The translations under genes and the position numbers were made by a program. This document shows positions 38,407 through 48,663 of a DNA stretch of 64,000 bases, piece after piece (the stretch's first letter is position 1; each line of letters opens with the position of its first letter). The stretch comes from Sphingobacterium alimentarium (GTDB lineage: Bacteria; Bacteroidota; Bacteroidia; Sphingobacteriales; Sphingobacteriaceae). The notes under the pieces were generated by a model, which saw only the letters and a program-made list of their open reading frames with translations, was not told the DNA's origin and did no database searches. The stretch lies in assembly GCF_004342685.1 (NCBI RefSeq), contig NZ_SMBZ01000016.1:1-64000 (forward strand), given 5' to 3'.

Positions 38407-40185
38407 ATGAAAAAATCGATATTTTTCGAATTATCATTTTCTGAACCGCAGGCACACTATGTAGATGTACGTATGAGCATCTCCGGATTTCAGGAAAAAG
38501 AATATATTGACATTAAAATGCCCGTATGGGCTCCCGGCTCTTACTTAATACGTGAGTACGCTAAAAATGTAGAAAAAATAAAATTCAGCAGTCCTGCTAG
38601 AGCAGTCACAGCGGAAAAAATCGCTAAAAATACCTGGAGAATCTACAATCCCAGCGAACATATCGAAGTATCGTACGCCGTTTATGGGTTCGAAGTCTCT
38701 GTCCGTACATCTTTTATCGATGCTTCACGAGCATTTCTAAGTCCGGTAGGCACTTTCATGTATATCGACGGCTATTTGGATTTGGAAACTTCGGTACACA
38801 TTGATTTGTTCCCAAGCTGGAACAAGATTTCGACTGGCCTACAAAAGACTTCGGAAACAAACACATTCTACGCGCCGAATTTTGATATTCTTTTTGATTC
38901 TCCGATTGAAATAGGTACACAAGATACATGGACCTTTGACGTGGATGGCATTCTGCATGAATGTGCTATGGTGGGCGAAGCTGACTATGATAAAGAGCGT
39001 TTGACAGAGGATATTACAACCATTGTAAGGGAAGAAAATAAGATCTGGGGATCAAATCCCAATTATTATTACCTCATCATAACGCACAATTACCAAAATA
39101 GCAACGGGGGATTAGAACATCTGAACTCGACAGTCTTGTCGACCTCACGCTTTAATTATGCTCAGCCCACGGCTTACAAAAACTACCTGAGTTTAGTAGC
39201 GCATGAATATTTCCACTTGTGGCACGTGAAACGTCTTCGCCCGAAAGCTTTAGGACCGTTCAATTACGACGCCGAAAATTATACCACAGGTTTGTGGATT
39301 ATTGAGGGTTTTACATCGTATTACGATAATTTGATCATCCGTCGCTGTGGGATATTTGATGAATATGAATATTTACAAAAACTCGCTGTAGACTTTAACA
39401 CTGTCTACAATCGTCCCGGCTATTTGTTGCAGAGCGCGGCAGCTTCAAGTTTTGACACATGGATCAAACAATACCGTCCGGATGAGAATTCACACAATGT
39501 CGCTATCTCCTATTACAATAAAGGAGCCATGCATGCCGTTGCTATGGATATAAAGATTATTGCAGCTTCACAGGGAACCAAATGCTTGGATGATGTGATG
39601 CGTGCTGCATACGAGCATTTCTACTTAATCGAAAATAGAGGATTTGAGGAAGACGAGTTCCAAGCCTTGGCAGAAAGAGTAACAGGTGTGGATCTAAGTG
39701 ATATATTCACCGCTGCACATCATGCCGAAGAGGTGGATTACAACCAGTATTTTCACCTCGTGGGCTATGAAATCATAGATAAGGCTGAAGAACAAAATTA
39801 TCTAACTCTGGGCATTAAGGTGGGAAGTAATGAGGGGCATACCGTGATCAAGAATGTAGATCGCGACTCTGCTGCATGGATATCGGGCCTAAATGTTGGC
39901 GATGAGCTCATTGCAATTAACAATCACCGTATTGAGATTAATGGCAAGGCTATTGAATATGTATTGGCTCATGCCTCAGCCGGAGATACAGTTAATATAC
40001 TTATTTCAAGAGATGGACTCATAAAAGAAATCCCAGTTAAACTGATTGCCTCCGACAAAAAGTCTTACAGCATACAACGCAGGGAAATTGCTACAGACGA
40101 AGAACGCCGACTCGGTAACATCTGGCTATCTATAAAAGACTATTTAGTACATGACAAAAAATATAACCACCTAATTATCAGGTGA
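38407..40185 (+). CDS. M61-family (glycyl aminopeptidase-type) metallopeptidase with PDZ domain
   Basis: 592 residues. The zinc site is HEYFH at 266-270 and the third ligand Glu300 in WIIEGFTSYYD, the M61 pattern; the segment after it, LWHVKRLRP, is also typical. The N-terminal beta domain (1-170) is followed by the catalytic domain. A PDZ domain covers about residues 470-555 (DSAAWISGLNVGDELIAINN). No signal peptide is evident, as usual for this family. It acts on peptides; the natural substrate is not known. Preceded by a textbook promoter; followed by a degenerate IS4 copy. Confidence 0.93.
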   Translation: MKKSIFFELSFSEPQAHYVDVRMSISGFQEKEYIDIKMPVWAPGSYLIREYAKNVEKIKFSSPARAVTAEKIAKNTWRIYNPSEHIEVSYAVYGFEVSVRTSFIDASRAFLSPVGTFMYIDGYLDLETSVHIDLFPSWNKISTGLQKTSETNTFYAPNFDILFDSPIEIGTQDTWTFDVDGILHECAMVGEADYDKERLTEDITTIVREENKIWGSNPNYYYLIITHNYQNSNGGLEHLNSTVLSTSRFNYAQPTAYKNYLSLVAHEYFHLWHVKRLRPKALGPFNYDAENYTTGLWIIEGFTSYYDNLIIRRCGIFDEYEYLQKLAVDFNTVYNRPGYLLQSAAASSFDTWIKQYRPDENSHNVAISYYNKGAMHAVAMDIKIIAASQGTKCLDDVMRAAYEHFYLIENRGFEEDEFQALAERVTGVDLSDIFTAAHHAEEVDYNQYFHLVGYEIIDKAEEQNYLTLGIKVGSNEGHTVIKNVDRDSAAWISGLNVGDELIAINNHRIEINGKAIEYVLAHASAGDTVNILISRDGLIKEIPVKLIASDKKSYSIQRREIATDEERRLGNIWLSIKDYLVHDKKYNHLIIR

Positions 40186-40250
40186 TTATTTCATAATAAA
40201 TTTGTTTAAAAGACTGATATTCAGTATATTAAGGTATTATTTCCAACGTA

Positions 40251-41353
40251 ATGCTCTTAAACACGAATACCAGTCAGTGCGATAAGTATACGGATTTATT
40301 AACCGTATTTACAGCCCATCTAAGCAAGGATCTCAATCTTTCCAGCATCCGCCAGGTCTGTCTTTTTATAACTGCTCTATGCAAAGTTAAGTCAGTAAAC
40401 TATTCCAAATTGTCTCCAGGATTTGATTCTCCATCCGCTGCCAGCAGTTGTTTTAGGAGAATCCAGCGCTTCATGGCGCAAGTGGATCTGCCAATGCGAC
40501 TTATCAGTGCACTTATATTCAATCTTTTACAAAACAACAGCCCCGTTATTCTAGTCATGGATAGGACAAACTGGAAATTTGGACAGCAAAACATCAATAT
40601 ACTCATGTTGGGTATCAGTTATAAGTCTGTTGCCATTCCAATCATGTTTAAGATGCTGGACAAGCGAGGGAACTCTAATTCACAGGAACGAATTACATTG
40701 GTCCAGAATTTCATCGATTGGTTTGGACTGGATTCCATCGACTGTATATTAGCTGATCGTGAATTTATCGGAGAGAAATGGTTAGGATTCTTAAATGAAC
40801 ATAGCATCCAGTATCATATCAGGATCCGGAATAACTTTAAGGTGTTCTTGGCTAGAAAACAAAAAGAAATAACGGTATGTCACTTGTTTAACAACCTTAA
40901 TAGCAGGGTATTCAGACATTACCAGCATATTGTAGAAATGCACGGTCAATTATGTTAGCTATCAGCTACTAAAACTGTTATCGATGGAAAAGTTGAATTT
41001 TAATACTGGTATCATTCTATGAATCACAGCAGGCACTGGAATATTATAGGCGGAGCTGGGATATCGAGACACTATTCAAATTTATGAAATCTAGCGGGTT
41101 CAATATAGAAGATACCCATGTTACTGACTTGGACCGCCTTGAAAAATTGTTCATGCTTACGATGATAGCATGCCTGTGGTGCTACAAAGTTGGAGAATAT
41201 ATTCATACCCAGATTCGACCCATTAAAATCAAGAAACATCAAAGAAAAGCCGTGTCAATAATCAAATATGGCCTTGATTATATCACAGAATGTTTATTGT
41301 CAGGATTCAACAAGTTAAACATCAATTTATTACAATTTTTGCCATGTACATAG
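40251..41353 (+). pseudogene. IS4-family transposase, degenerate
   Basis: The first frame (40251 to 40958) encodes 235 residues with the first two DDE residues, VMDRTNWKFG and LADREFIGEKW. It then hits a stop after HGQLC. A second frame reads LSATKTVIDGKVEF between about 40957 and 41011, and a third frame from about 41011 includes the catalytic Glu in WDIETLFKFMKS and runs to 41353. So at least two single-base shifts separate the parts; the element cannot move by itself. End repeats were not identifiable with confidence. It sits between an intact peptidase gene and the terminator of a convergent barrel protein. Confidence 0.88.
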
Positions 41354-41365
41354 AAAAGACTAATA

Positions 41366-41408
41366 AAAACAGAAAAGCTTTTCAATATTTGAAAAGCTTT
41401 TCTGTTTT
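41366..41408. terminator. Strong terminator overlapping the stop codon of the barrel protein gene
   Basis: AAAACAGAAAAGCTTTTCAA pairs with GAAAAGCTTTTCTGTTTT. On minus it begins within the stop codon of the gene at 41407. Confidence 0.85.
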
Positions 41409-41913
41409 AGAATTTATAACGAATTGAGAATCCTATTGGATCAAATAATTTGATCGAAGACTCTTGTACGAAATCAAAATAAGGCTTGACATCCAAGGAA
41501 AGTGAAATCGGTGCGGTAGGTAAGCTATATTCAATCCCCACTATACCATCAATACTTAACAATAATTCAGAATTTTTTGGAATATGTTCGCCATTGCTGT
41601 TGGTATAAGCTTTATAAGTATAATTCCCTATACTTCCACCAAAACCATAATACCAAGAAAAATTGTTTAACGGCAATTCTTTGTGGTATTCATACAAACC
41701 TACGACTCTGAATCGGTTGCTCGTCGAATTACTCTGTACACTCAAAATACCTTCAATCGCCCTATCCTGACTCAACGTATAGCGATAGTTGATACCCGAA
41801 GCAGAACCAAAACGTGCGCCTATAGCATGCTGACTCGTTAACTGAGCAGAAGCATCATTTGCTAAAAATATACCGGCAGCCAATAAAAAAATATTACGTA
41901 TCACTTTTTGCAT
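41407..41913 (-). CDS. Small outer-membrane beta-barrel-like protein
   Basis: 168 residues with a signal peptide ending DASAQ at about residue 24. The mature part alternates short strands rich in Tyr/Phe/Gly (HAIGARFGSASGINYRY, WYYGFGGSIGNYTYKAY) and ends in IGFSIRYKF, a classic C-terminal barrel signature. Size fits an eight-strand barrel, of the OprF/opacity-like class. Function unknown. Monocistronic by the terminator that follows. Confidence 0.78.
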   Translation of the reverse strand: MQKVIRNIFLLAAGIFLANDASAQLTSQHAIGARFGSASGINYRYTLSQDRAIEGILSVQSNSTSNRFRVVGLYEYHKELPLNNFSWYYGFGGSIGNYTYKAYTNSNGEHIPKNSELLLSIDGIVGIEYSLPTAPISLSLDVKPYFDFVQESSIKLFDPIGFSIRYKF

Positions 41914-42097
41914 ATCAATAAATATCTGAGTTCCAAAAATAACATATTTTCAATGCTATAGGCAAAAAAAATCGTTAACGTTTGTTAATTAAGCGTTTTT
42001 AATTCAACTATTCTTTTTTTCTAAACATATTTTCAGTAAATTTATTATGCTAACATAGCGTTATTATAACCACTTATAAAAAAATAAATTGTAAACC

Positions 42098-43858
42098 ATG
42101 AGCAAACCTACTCGATTATTTGATTATTTAAAAAGTAACATAGATACCGCCGGGCGCGTCCTAAAGCTATCAAAAAGAGACCAAGGTGGTTGGAAATCAT
42201 ATGATAAAAATGAAATCATTGATATCGTAGACAACATCAGTAAAGGACTCATAGCCAAAGGAATAAAAAAAGGCGACCGTATAGGACTCATGTCCGGTAA
42301 TAGACCGGAATGGAACTTTGTAGATTTTGCATGTAATCAATTAGGTGTGGCATTAGTGCCATTATACCCTACATTGTCCGCTCAAGATTTATCTTATATA
42401 GTAAAAGATGCGGAGGCCAAATTAATCTTTGTGAGCAACAAGGAGCTTGCAGAAAAAGTAGAAAAAGCATTGGCTAATAATGATCTTCATTTGGATATTT
42501 ATACGCTGGATGAAGTACCAAACCACATGCATTATAACCAATTAATAGAACAAGGAAAACTACAGAACATAGACTTACAACAGTATAACGATGCTGTACA
42601 TGAAGATGATTTATTAACACTCATCTATACTTCAGGTACCACGGGCAAGCCTAAGGGGGTCTATTTGACCCACAAAAATATTATAAGTAATGTAGGTGCG
42701 TGTTCGCATTTATTGACGGATGATATTAAAAAATCATTAAGCTTTCTCCCGCTCTGCCATATTTTCGAACGTATGGTGGTGTACATGTATATATCCAAGG
42801 GTGTGAATGTTTATTATGCCGAAAATCTAGATAATATCGTCGTGGATATCAATGATGTGAAACCACAAGTGTTCACCACGGTGCCGCGTGTCTTAGAAAA
42901 AGTATATGACAAAATCATTGAAAAAGGAAAAGCACTTACTGGAATTAAAAAATCCCTGTTCTTCTGGGCTGTGGATCTTGGCCATCAATTCCAAGAGCCT
43001 AAATCCAATAATGCTTGGTACAACCTAAGGCTTTCTATCGCCCGAAAACTGATATTTTCGAAATGGCAAGATGCGTTGGGTGGTGAAATTAAGTTTATCA
43101 TATCAGGTGGTGCAGCTTTGCAACAACGACTTGCGCGTATCTTTTGGGCCGCTGACATAAAAGTTTTGGAGGGCTATGGCTTGACTGAGACATCACCCGT
43201 AATAGCGGTCAACTCATGGGATGAAAATGATGTTAAATTTGGTTCTGTCGGACGGGTTCTGAAAAATCTGCACGTAAAAATTGCTGAGGATAGAGAAATC
43301 CTTGTTAAGGGTCCTTCGATTACGTCGGGATATTATAATAACCCCGTAGCTACAGCCGAGACGATCGATGATGAGGGCTACTTGCACACAGGCGATATAG
43401 GCGAACTGACAGCTGATGGATTTTTGAAAATTACGGATCGTAAGAAAGAAATATTCAAAACTGCAGGTGGTAAATACATCGCACCACAAGTGATGGAAAA
43501 CAAACTGATGGAATCCGTGTTAATTGGTCAGGTAATGATTATTGGTGAAAACAAGAAATTCCCATCGGCGCTGATCGTTCCGGCTTTTGAAGAACTGGAA
43601 AAATACTGTAAAGTAAAAGGCATAACATTCGGTTCAAAAGAGTCTATAGTGCAAAATCCACAGGTAATAGCAAAGTACCAAAGAGAGATAGATAAGGCCA
43701 ACGAAAATTTTGGAAACTGGGAAATGGTCAAAAAATTTGTATTATTGCCTAAGGAATGGACGATTGATAATGGAGAACTCACTCCAAAACTTTCGTTAAA
43801 AAGAAAGATTATTCTTCAAAAACATGATGAAGATATCAACAAGATATATGCAGAATAA
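42098..43858 (+). CDS. Long-chain fatty acid--CoA ligase (AMP-forming)
   Basis: 586 residues of the adenylate-forming enzyme superfamily. P-loop LIYTSGTTGKPKGVYLTH at about 173-190, the A5 motif YGLTETSP and the A7 segment GYLHTGDIG, then DRKKEIFKTAGGKYIAP and the C-terminal hinge Lys region. The long-chain type is suggested by FSFLPLCHIFERM-like LSFLPLCHIFERM. It activates fatty acids for lipid synthesis or degradation at the membrane. It heads a three-gene overlapping run with the YihY and EamA genes. Confidence 0.93.
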   Translation: MSKPTRLFDYLKSNIDTAGRVLKLSKRDQGGWKSYDKNEIIDIVDNISKGLIAKGIKKGDRIGLMSGNRPEWNFVDFACNQLGVALVPLYPTLSAQDLSYIVKDAEAKLIFVSNKELAEKVEKALANNDLHLDIYTLDEVPNHMHYNQLIEQGKLQNIDLQQYNDAVHEDDLLTLIYTSGTTGKPKGVYLTHKNIISNVGACSHLLTDDIKKSLSFLPLCHIFERMVVYMYISKGVNVYYAENLDNIVVDINDVKPQVFTTVPRVLEKVYDKIIEKGKALTGIKKSLFFWAVDLGHQFQEPKSNNAWYNLRLSIARKLIFSKWQDALGGEIKFIISGGAALQQRLARIFWAADIKVLEGYGLTETSPVIAVNSWDENDVKFGSVGRVLKNLHVKIAEDREILVKGPSITSGYYNNPVATAETIDDEGYLHTGDIGELTADGFLKITDRKKEIFKTAGGKYIAPQVMENKLMESVLIGQVMIIGENKKFPSALIVPAFEELEKYCKVKGITFGSKESIVQNPQVIAKYQREIDKANENFGNWEMVKKFVLLPKEWTIDNGELTPKLSLKRKIILQKHDEDINKIYAE

Positions 43859-44879
43859 TGTAAATAATAATACAGACAAAGAAAAAGAGCCTTTTATCCA
43901 AAAGATAAAAGGCTTTGGCAAATTATTACTTGACAGTGGCAATGGGTTTGCGGAGGACAATTGCATGAAACTCAGCGCCTCCCTCGCCTACTACACCGTC
44001 TTTTCTATAGGACCTCTTATTATTATTCTAATATGGGCTTTGGGATTTTTTTATGGCAGTCAGCTGGAAGGTCCAGATGGCGCAAAACATAAAGTCATCA
44101 GCGAACTCAACGATATTTTTGGGCCAGAAATCACTAGGCTTCTTGATAATGCTATCAAACAGATTTCATTAGAAAATAAATCCAGCATCGGGTTGATGAT
44201 AGGTATTGTAACCTTAATCATGACCTCTACCACGATCTTTGTCGATATTCAAAATTCCATTAATACCATTTGGAAGGTAAAAGCTAAGCCGAAAAAAGGC
44301 TGGTTAAAAATCATTATCAACAGACTGATATCCTTTTCTATGATATTAGGATTGAGCTTTTTGTTGATGGCTTCACTTTTGATTAGTAGTGTCATCGGCC
44401 TTATAACTAAAAATATTGAACTGCTTTTGGATCGATTTCAAATTCAGCATTTTGATATTCAATTCTGGGGCTGGGTCAACAATGGCATTACATTTTTAGT
44501 TATTGTGACCTTATTTGGCTTTATATTTACTTTTCTTCCAGACGCCAAAGTTCGATTTAAAGATATTTTGGGAGGTGCTATATTTACGACCATATTATTT
44601 ATGATAGGTAAGTATGGTATATCATTATATCTATCCTATAATGCCACCGCCACCGCCTATGGTGCTGCAGGCTCTATTATCATTTTGCTGGGCTTTGTAT
44701 ATTATTCGGCAGCTATACTGTATTTCGGGGCAGAATTTACTAAAGAGTACGCTATTAGGTATGGGAAAGGCATTACGCCAGCTTCCTATGCTGTTTTGGT
44801 CAAACAGACAGAGCTCGAAATAGACCCTGAAACCGGTAAACGCGAGCTTGTCAAAAAACACAATGACCCCGTAAATTAG
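43848..44879 (+). CDS. YihY/BrkB-family inner-membrane protein
   Basis: 343 residues from the ATG at 43848; an earlier in-frame ATG at 43824 would only lengthen the overlap with the acyl-CoA ligase gene. The sequence has the family start (KLSASLAYYTVFSIGPLII), six membrane helices and the motif ATAYGAAGSIIILLGFVYYS. Function is unclear; the family was once misnamed ribonuclease BN. It overlaps the ligase by 11 bases at its 5' end and shares its stop with the next start, so it is translationally coupled. Confidence 0.9.
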   Translation: MQNNVNNNTDKEKEPFIQKIKGFGKLLLDSGNGFAEDNCMKLSASLAYYTVFSIGPLIIILIWALGFFYGSQLEGPDGAKHKVISELNDIFGPEITRLLDNAIKQISLENKSSIGLMIGIVTLIMTSTTIFVDIQNSINTIWKVKAKPKKGWLKIIINRLISFSMILGLSFLLMASLLISSVIGLITKNIELLLDRFQIQHFDIQFWGWVNNGITFLVIVTLFGFIFTFLPDAKVRFKDILGGAIFTTILFMIGKYGISLYLSYNATATAYGAAGSIIILLGFVYYSAAILYFGAEFTKEYAIRYGKGITPASYAVLVKQTELEIDPETGKRELVKKHNDPVN

Positions 44880-45730
44880 TGAAAGACCAAAGCGTAAAAT
44901 ACATGTTGATGGCTGGATTTTTCTTCGCCATCATGAATGTCTGTGTCAAGTTCGTATCACATCTTCCGACATTGGAAGTAGTTTTATTCCGAAGTATCTT
45001 TAGCTTTGTTGTGACCTATTACTATTTGCGGAAAAATAATATCCCACCTCTAGGTAACAATATACCAGTGCTCACTCTGCGCGGGATCGCGGGTTGTCTG
45101 GGGTTGATAGGTTCTTTTTATACGCTGCAGCATATACCTTTGGCTTCTGCGGTAACTATCAATTACCTGTCGCCATTCTTTACAGCGATTTTGGGCATAT
45201 TTATAGTAAAGCAATCCGTGCGACCGGTTCAATTTTTATATTTTGCACTCGCCATTGCAGGTGTATTTCTACTAAAAGGTTTTGATTTCCGAATTTCTAC
45301 GCTGGATGTTATTATTGGTTTAAGTGCCGCCTTATTCGCTGGTATAGCCTACAATATGATAGCGAGAAGCAAAGGCAACGAACATCCACTTGTAGTCATA
45401 TTTTATTTTCCTTTATTGACAATACCTGTGGTAGGGATATATACCTTGTTTGACTGGAAGACACCAATCGGCATAGACTGGCTGTATTTATTATTGATTG
45501 GAATATGCACCCAAGTGGCACAGTATTATATGACCCTGTCCTACCAAAGTGCTAATTTAGCGAAAGTAGCCAGCTTAAATTATCTGGGCGTGCTCTATGC
45601 ATTGGGGTTTGGCTATATATTTTATCAAGAAACATTTAATACCATGAGTTTGATTGGTATTCTTGTTATTTTGATTGGCGTATTTTTGAATCTGTACGAT
45701 CGCCAAGTGTATAAATTCTTTAAAAAATAA
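44879..45730 (+). CDS. EamA-family (DMT) transporter
   Basis: 283 residues with about ten membrane helices in two EamA repeats (about 10-135 and 150-280). The start is GTG at 44879, whose first base is the last base of the YihY stop (TAGTG); alternative ATG at 44903 lies in the first helix. Substrate unknown; the family exports metabolites, amino acids or nucleotide precursors. A clear terminator lies about 50 bases after the stop. Confidence 0.88.
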   Translation: MKDQSVKYMLMAGFFFAIMNVCVKFVSHLPTLEVVLFRSIFSFVVTYYYLRKNNIPPLGNNIPVLTLRGIAGCLGLIGSFYTLQHIPLASAVTINYLSPFFTAILGIFIVKQSVRPVQFLYFALAIAGVFLLKGFDFRISTLDVIIGLSAALFAGIAYNMIARSKGNEHPLVVIFYFPLLTIPVVGIYTLFDWKTPIGIDWLYLLLIGICTQVAQYYMTLSYQSANLAKVASLNYLGVLYALGFGYIFYQETFNTMSLIGILVILIGVFLNLYDRQVYKFFKK

Positions 45731-45777
45731 TTCTGTATTTCTTAGGTGGAGATTAATCATCTACCATAACACTTAAC

Positions 45778-45812
45778 AAAAAATGTCTGCTTCATGCAGA
45801 CATTTTTTGTTA
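45778..45812. terminator. Bidirectional terminator after the ligase-YihY-EamA run
   Basis: AAAAAATGTCTGC and GCAGACATTTTTT form a 13-bp stem around TTCAT. It also ends the MG2/plug gene on the minus strand. Confidence 0.9.
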
Positions 45813-45873
45813 TCTATCGGTATTTACAATACCACACAACAATTGCTAAAATACGCTTCGTTGAACAAGGATT

Positions 45874-48579
45874 TTAGTTGACATTGTAATGGAAAACTGT
45901 GCGTCCAATTCGGCCTACACTATCTCTTCCCTCTACGACGACTTTGTACTTACCATTTCCATCCGCATTATAGAAATCCAGGGTTGTCTTACCTGTTTCA
46001 TCAAGCTCAACAGTTGGATTCCAGTACACGGTAGTACGGTAATCATTTACTGCTTTTTGCTGATCCGTTACATATTGCGGAGAATAGAATTTACGCTCCT
46101 TAATATAGCCCAATGGGAACAGATCAATCACATTTGATTTTGGAAGCATAGCCTCAATCTGCGCTAAAGTCATTCGCGGACCTTTTGGTTTTTCTTTCTT
46201 GGTGATAATGGAAACGACCCCGTCGTTTTGGTAAAGGCGGCTTACTGTTCCCAAATCATCACGGTTAAAAATCTCAATGGCTTCGATTTCCATCGGATTG
46301 ATAGAATTAAGTGTATTCTCATCAATAGGCATACCATTTAAGAAAAACTGAACCGGAACTCTACTCCCTTGATTATAACTGCGGGTCAAATAATATTTTA
46401 ACGTATTGACATCATAAGTTACTCCTGTGAGCATCGTATTTAGACACATCGTCAACACATTACAACCATTCAATCGTTCGCCCTCAATGCGATGATCCGC
46501 CATGGACAATCCCGATAAAGCGGAGAATTCCTTACTGGTTCTGTTTTCTTTACGCGAGGCTGTTACAGTGACTTCATCAATCAATATCGAAGTCCTAAAT
46601 TCATTCTTACTATTCGCAAGGTAGCTCGACATCTCCTTATCAATATTGAGGATTTCGTTAGCCTTGTAAGGATTATTTGGATCTACAGAAGCATAAAACG
46701 ATTGATCCATATTGATTATGATATTGCGGTAATTCTCATTGCTACGTGCATTGATTGTCACTTTTACCGAATCCGGGAAATTTAAATTTTCAAATGCAAA
46801 ACGCCCATTATTATCGGTGTACGTGTCTTTGCGATACGCCCGTGCGGGAATTGACAGCAAAAGTCCTCCATTCGGATAAACACGTCCTGTATTCAGGCGC
46901 ATCGTTCCCGATAATGTAATACCCTGTTCAGGCATAAAATTGACTGCTGGATATTTTTCTGCTAATAGATCATCATACGAAAATCTTCTAAATCCTTGTG
47001 TCAACAACAGCGCATTGAGTGCTTCTTTGCGATTGCTGACCTTCTCATCAAAATAAAAGTTAGGTTTTTCAATATATCCTGTCAAATCGGATGTCAACAA
47101 CAAGTTACTTAATATAGTATTTTCTTGATGGTCATCAAATGGTGTTTTTGTCTCATCAATCACAGAAATAGACAAGTTAGCTGCTGCTTTTTCGCTCGTC
47201 ATATTCGCCAAATCCAGAATAACTTTGTCCTTTTTTCGGTAGTTTGCCTTATCGGTGCTGACTTGGATTTTTAAATTCTCCGCAAAATCGTGGAAAATCA
47301 ACCTTTCGCTGACAGCCTTTCCTTGTGAGGTCATCAATGTGAATTGCATAATACCATTAGGTAGATCTTTGATCGGGATATTAATGGATGAGGTAGCATT
47401 TTTTATAGTCACCTGCGCTCCATAAATCAAATGTCCGTTCATCTGTCCAAAAATATAGTAAGGTTGATTCTGTACTTGGCTCAGATATGCCTCATTGGTA
47501 AGAATTTCCATCTGCACGGCTTGAGCGTCAATCATTTTCAAGCTAAGACTTAATCCGTCCTTTTTTACTTCCGGCAGATCGTAGGTCAATTCTTGCCCAT
47601 TTATAGTTACTACGGCTTTATATTTTTCTCCTTCGGCAGGTGTAAAATCAACATATCCCATGCCCAATCCAAAATCTTCAAATTCCGCGATAGTTGCCTT
47701 TTTTGAATTAATAATTTTCCCTTTTAGTTGCACGCCTTTTCCTTGCGAATCTATGGCTTTGAAAGCTATGGGTTTCTTAACATCTGCCAAAAGTTCACCT
47801 CCTTCTGGGAAAAACTGCACATCGTAGCTTGTCAGGGCATTTTTTAATGGGAAGTCACCTACCATCGCTGTTTCTCCTTCGAGTTTTACGATAAGGCGTC
47901 CATTCTTGTACAGTTCTCTTTCTTTAGCAGAAAATGTAATATTAGCCCGTCCCATATCATCAGTTTCTCCCTTTCCTTTATCGAAAGGATCCCACCCATC
48001 GATAGTTTCCCAAGTCAATTTCCTACGGCTCAACAATGTACCCTTTGCATCCCTAAACTGTATGTTTGCTTTGGTTTTATTTCCCTCATTGATATAGGTC
48101 ACTTCGGAAGCCAATTTCTTATTAATCGCATCTCCTACCGTCACTACTTTATTGTAGAAATAATCCATACTGAAGTTCATCATCCACTTCGTATAGGCTC
48201 TGAAACGATAATTGTCTTGTTTGATAAATTGCGGATCCAATACAAAATATCCCTCACCCCCGTGGTTTTTCAAAGGAATACGTAATGTCTGAATTAAGGA
48301 ATCACGACCATTAATAATATCTACATAGGCAATTTTGCTGGGTTCATATTCCAATTGATTGGTGTACAAATAGGTTTTAAACCAAAGTGTATCCCCAACC
48401 GCATAATAGGGTTTGTCAAAATGTAAATGGACCTTTTCTACGGGATATACGCCTAAGTATTTTTGAATACGTTCGACCACCGTATTAATAGGAATACGAG
48501 GTATCTCTTGTGCGGCAAGGTAATTGGATTGGAAGAAAATTAAAAAGTATACGGAAAATAAAATAGCTATTTTTTTCAT
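45874..48579 (-). CDS. MG2-type secreted protein with carboxypeptidase-like and TonB-plug domains
   Basis: 901 residues with a signal peptide ending YLAAQ at residue 24. The early part (about 45-140: HLHFDKPYYAVGDTLWFKTY) is a macroglobulin-like MG2 fold, common in secreted Bacteroidota proteins. A carboxypeptidase regulatory-like segment lies around 560-640 (YTDNNGRFAFENLNFPDSV). About 680-800 resembles a TonB-receptor plug (NGMPIDENTLNSINPMEIEA, IEIFNRDDLG) without a following barrel. It ends KVVVEGRDSVGRIGRTVFHY. Such proteins are secreted or envelope-attached and probably work in transport or host/polymer binding; no substrate known. Single gene, terminator shared with the EamA run. Confidence 0.8.
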   Translation of the reverse strand: MKKIAILFSVYFLIFFQSNYLAAQEIPRIPINTVVERIQKYLGVYPVEKVHLHFDKPYYAVGDTLWFKTYLYTNQLEYEPSKIAYVDIINGRDSLIQTLRIPLKNHGGEGYFVLDPQFIKQDNYRFRAYTKWMMNFSMDYFYNKVVTVGDAINKKLASEVTYINEGNKTKANIQFRDAKGTLLSRRKLTWETIDGWDPFDKGKGETDDMGRANITFSAKERELYKNGRLIVKLEGETAMVGDFPLKNALTSYDVQFFPEGGELLADVKKPIAFKAIDSQGKGVQLKGKIINSKKATIAEFEDFGLGMGYVDFTPAEGEKYKAVVTINGQELTYDLPEVKKDGLSLSLKMIDAQAVQMEILTNEAYLSQVQNQPYYIFGQMNGHLIYGAQVTIKNATSSINIPIKDLPNGIMQFTLMTSQGKAVSERLIFHDFAENLKIQVSTDKANYRKKDKVILDLANMTSEKAAANLSISVIDETKTPFDDHQENTILSNLLLTSDLTGYIEKPNFYFDEKVSNRKEALNALLLTQGFRRFSYDDLLAEKYPAVNFMPEQGITLSGTMRLNTGRVYPNGGLLLSIPARAYRKDTYTDNNGRFAFENLNFPDSVKVTINARSNENYRNIIINMDQSFYASVDPNNPYKANEILNIDKEMSSYLANSKNEFRTSILIDEVTVTASRKENRTSKEFSALSGLSMADHRIEGERLNGCNVLTMCLNTMLTGVTYDVNTLKYYLTRSYNQGSRVPVQFFLNGMPIDENTLNSINPMEIEAIEIFNRDDLGTVSRLYQNDGVVSIITKKEKPKGPRMTLAQIEAMLPKSNVIDLFPLGYIKERKFYSPQYVTDQQKAVNDYRTTVYWNPTVELDETGKTTLDFYNADGNGKYKVVVEGRDSVGRIGRTVFHYNVN

Positions 48580-48663
48580 CTATGTACGGTATTTAGCTAA
48601 AAATACAAATTTTTGTAATTAGAAGACAAATAGATATGAATATCTGACCTTATTTAACACTTT

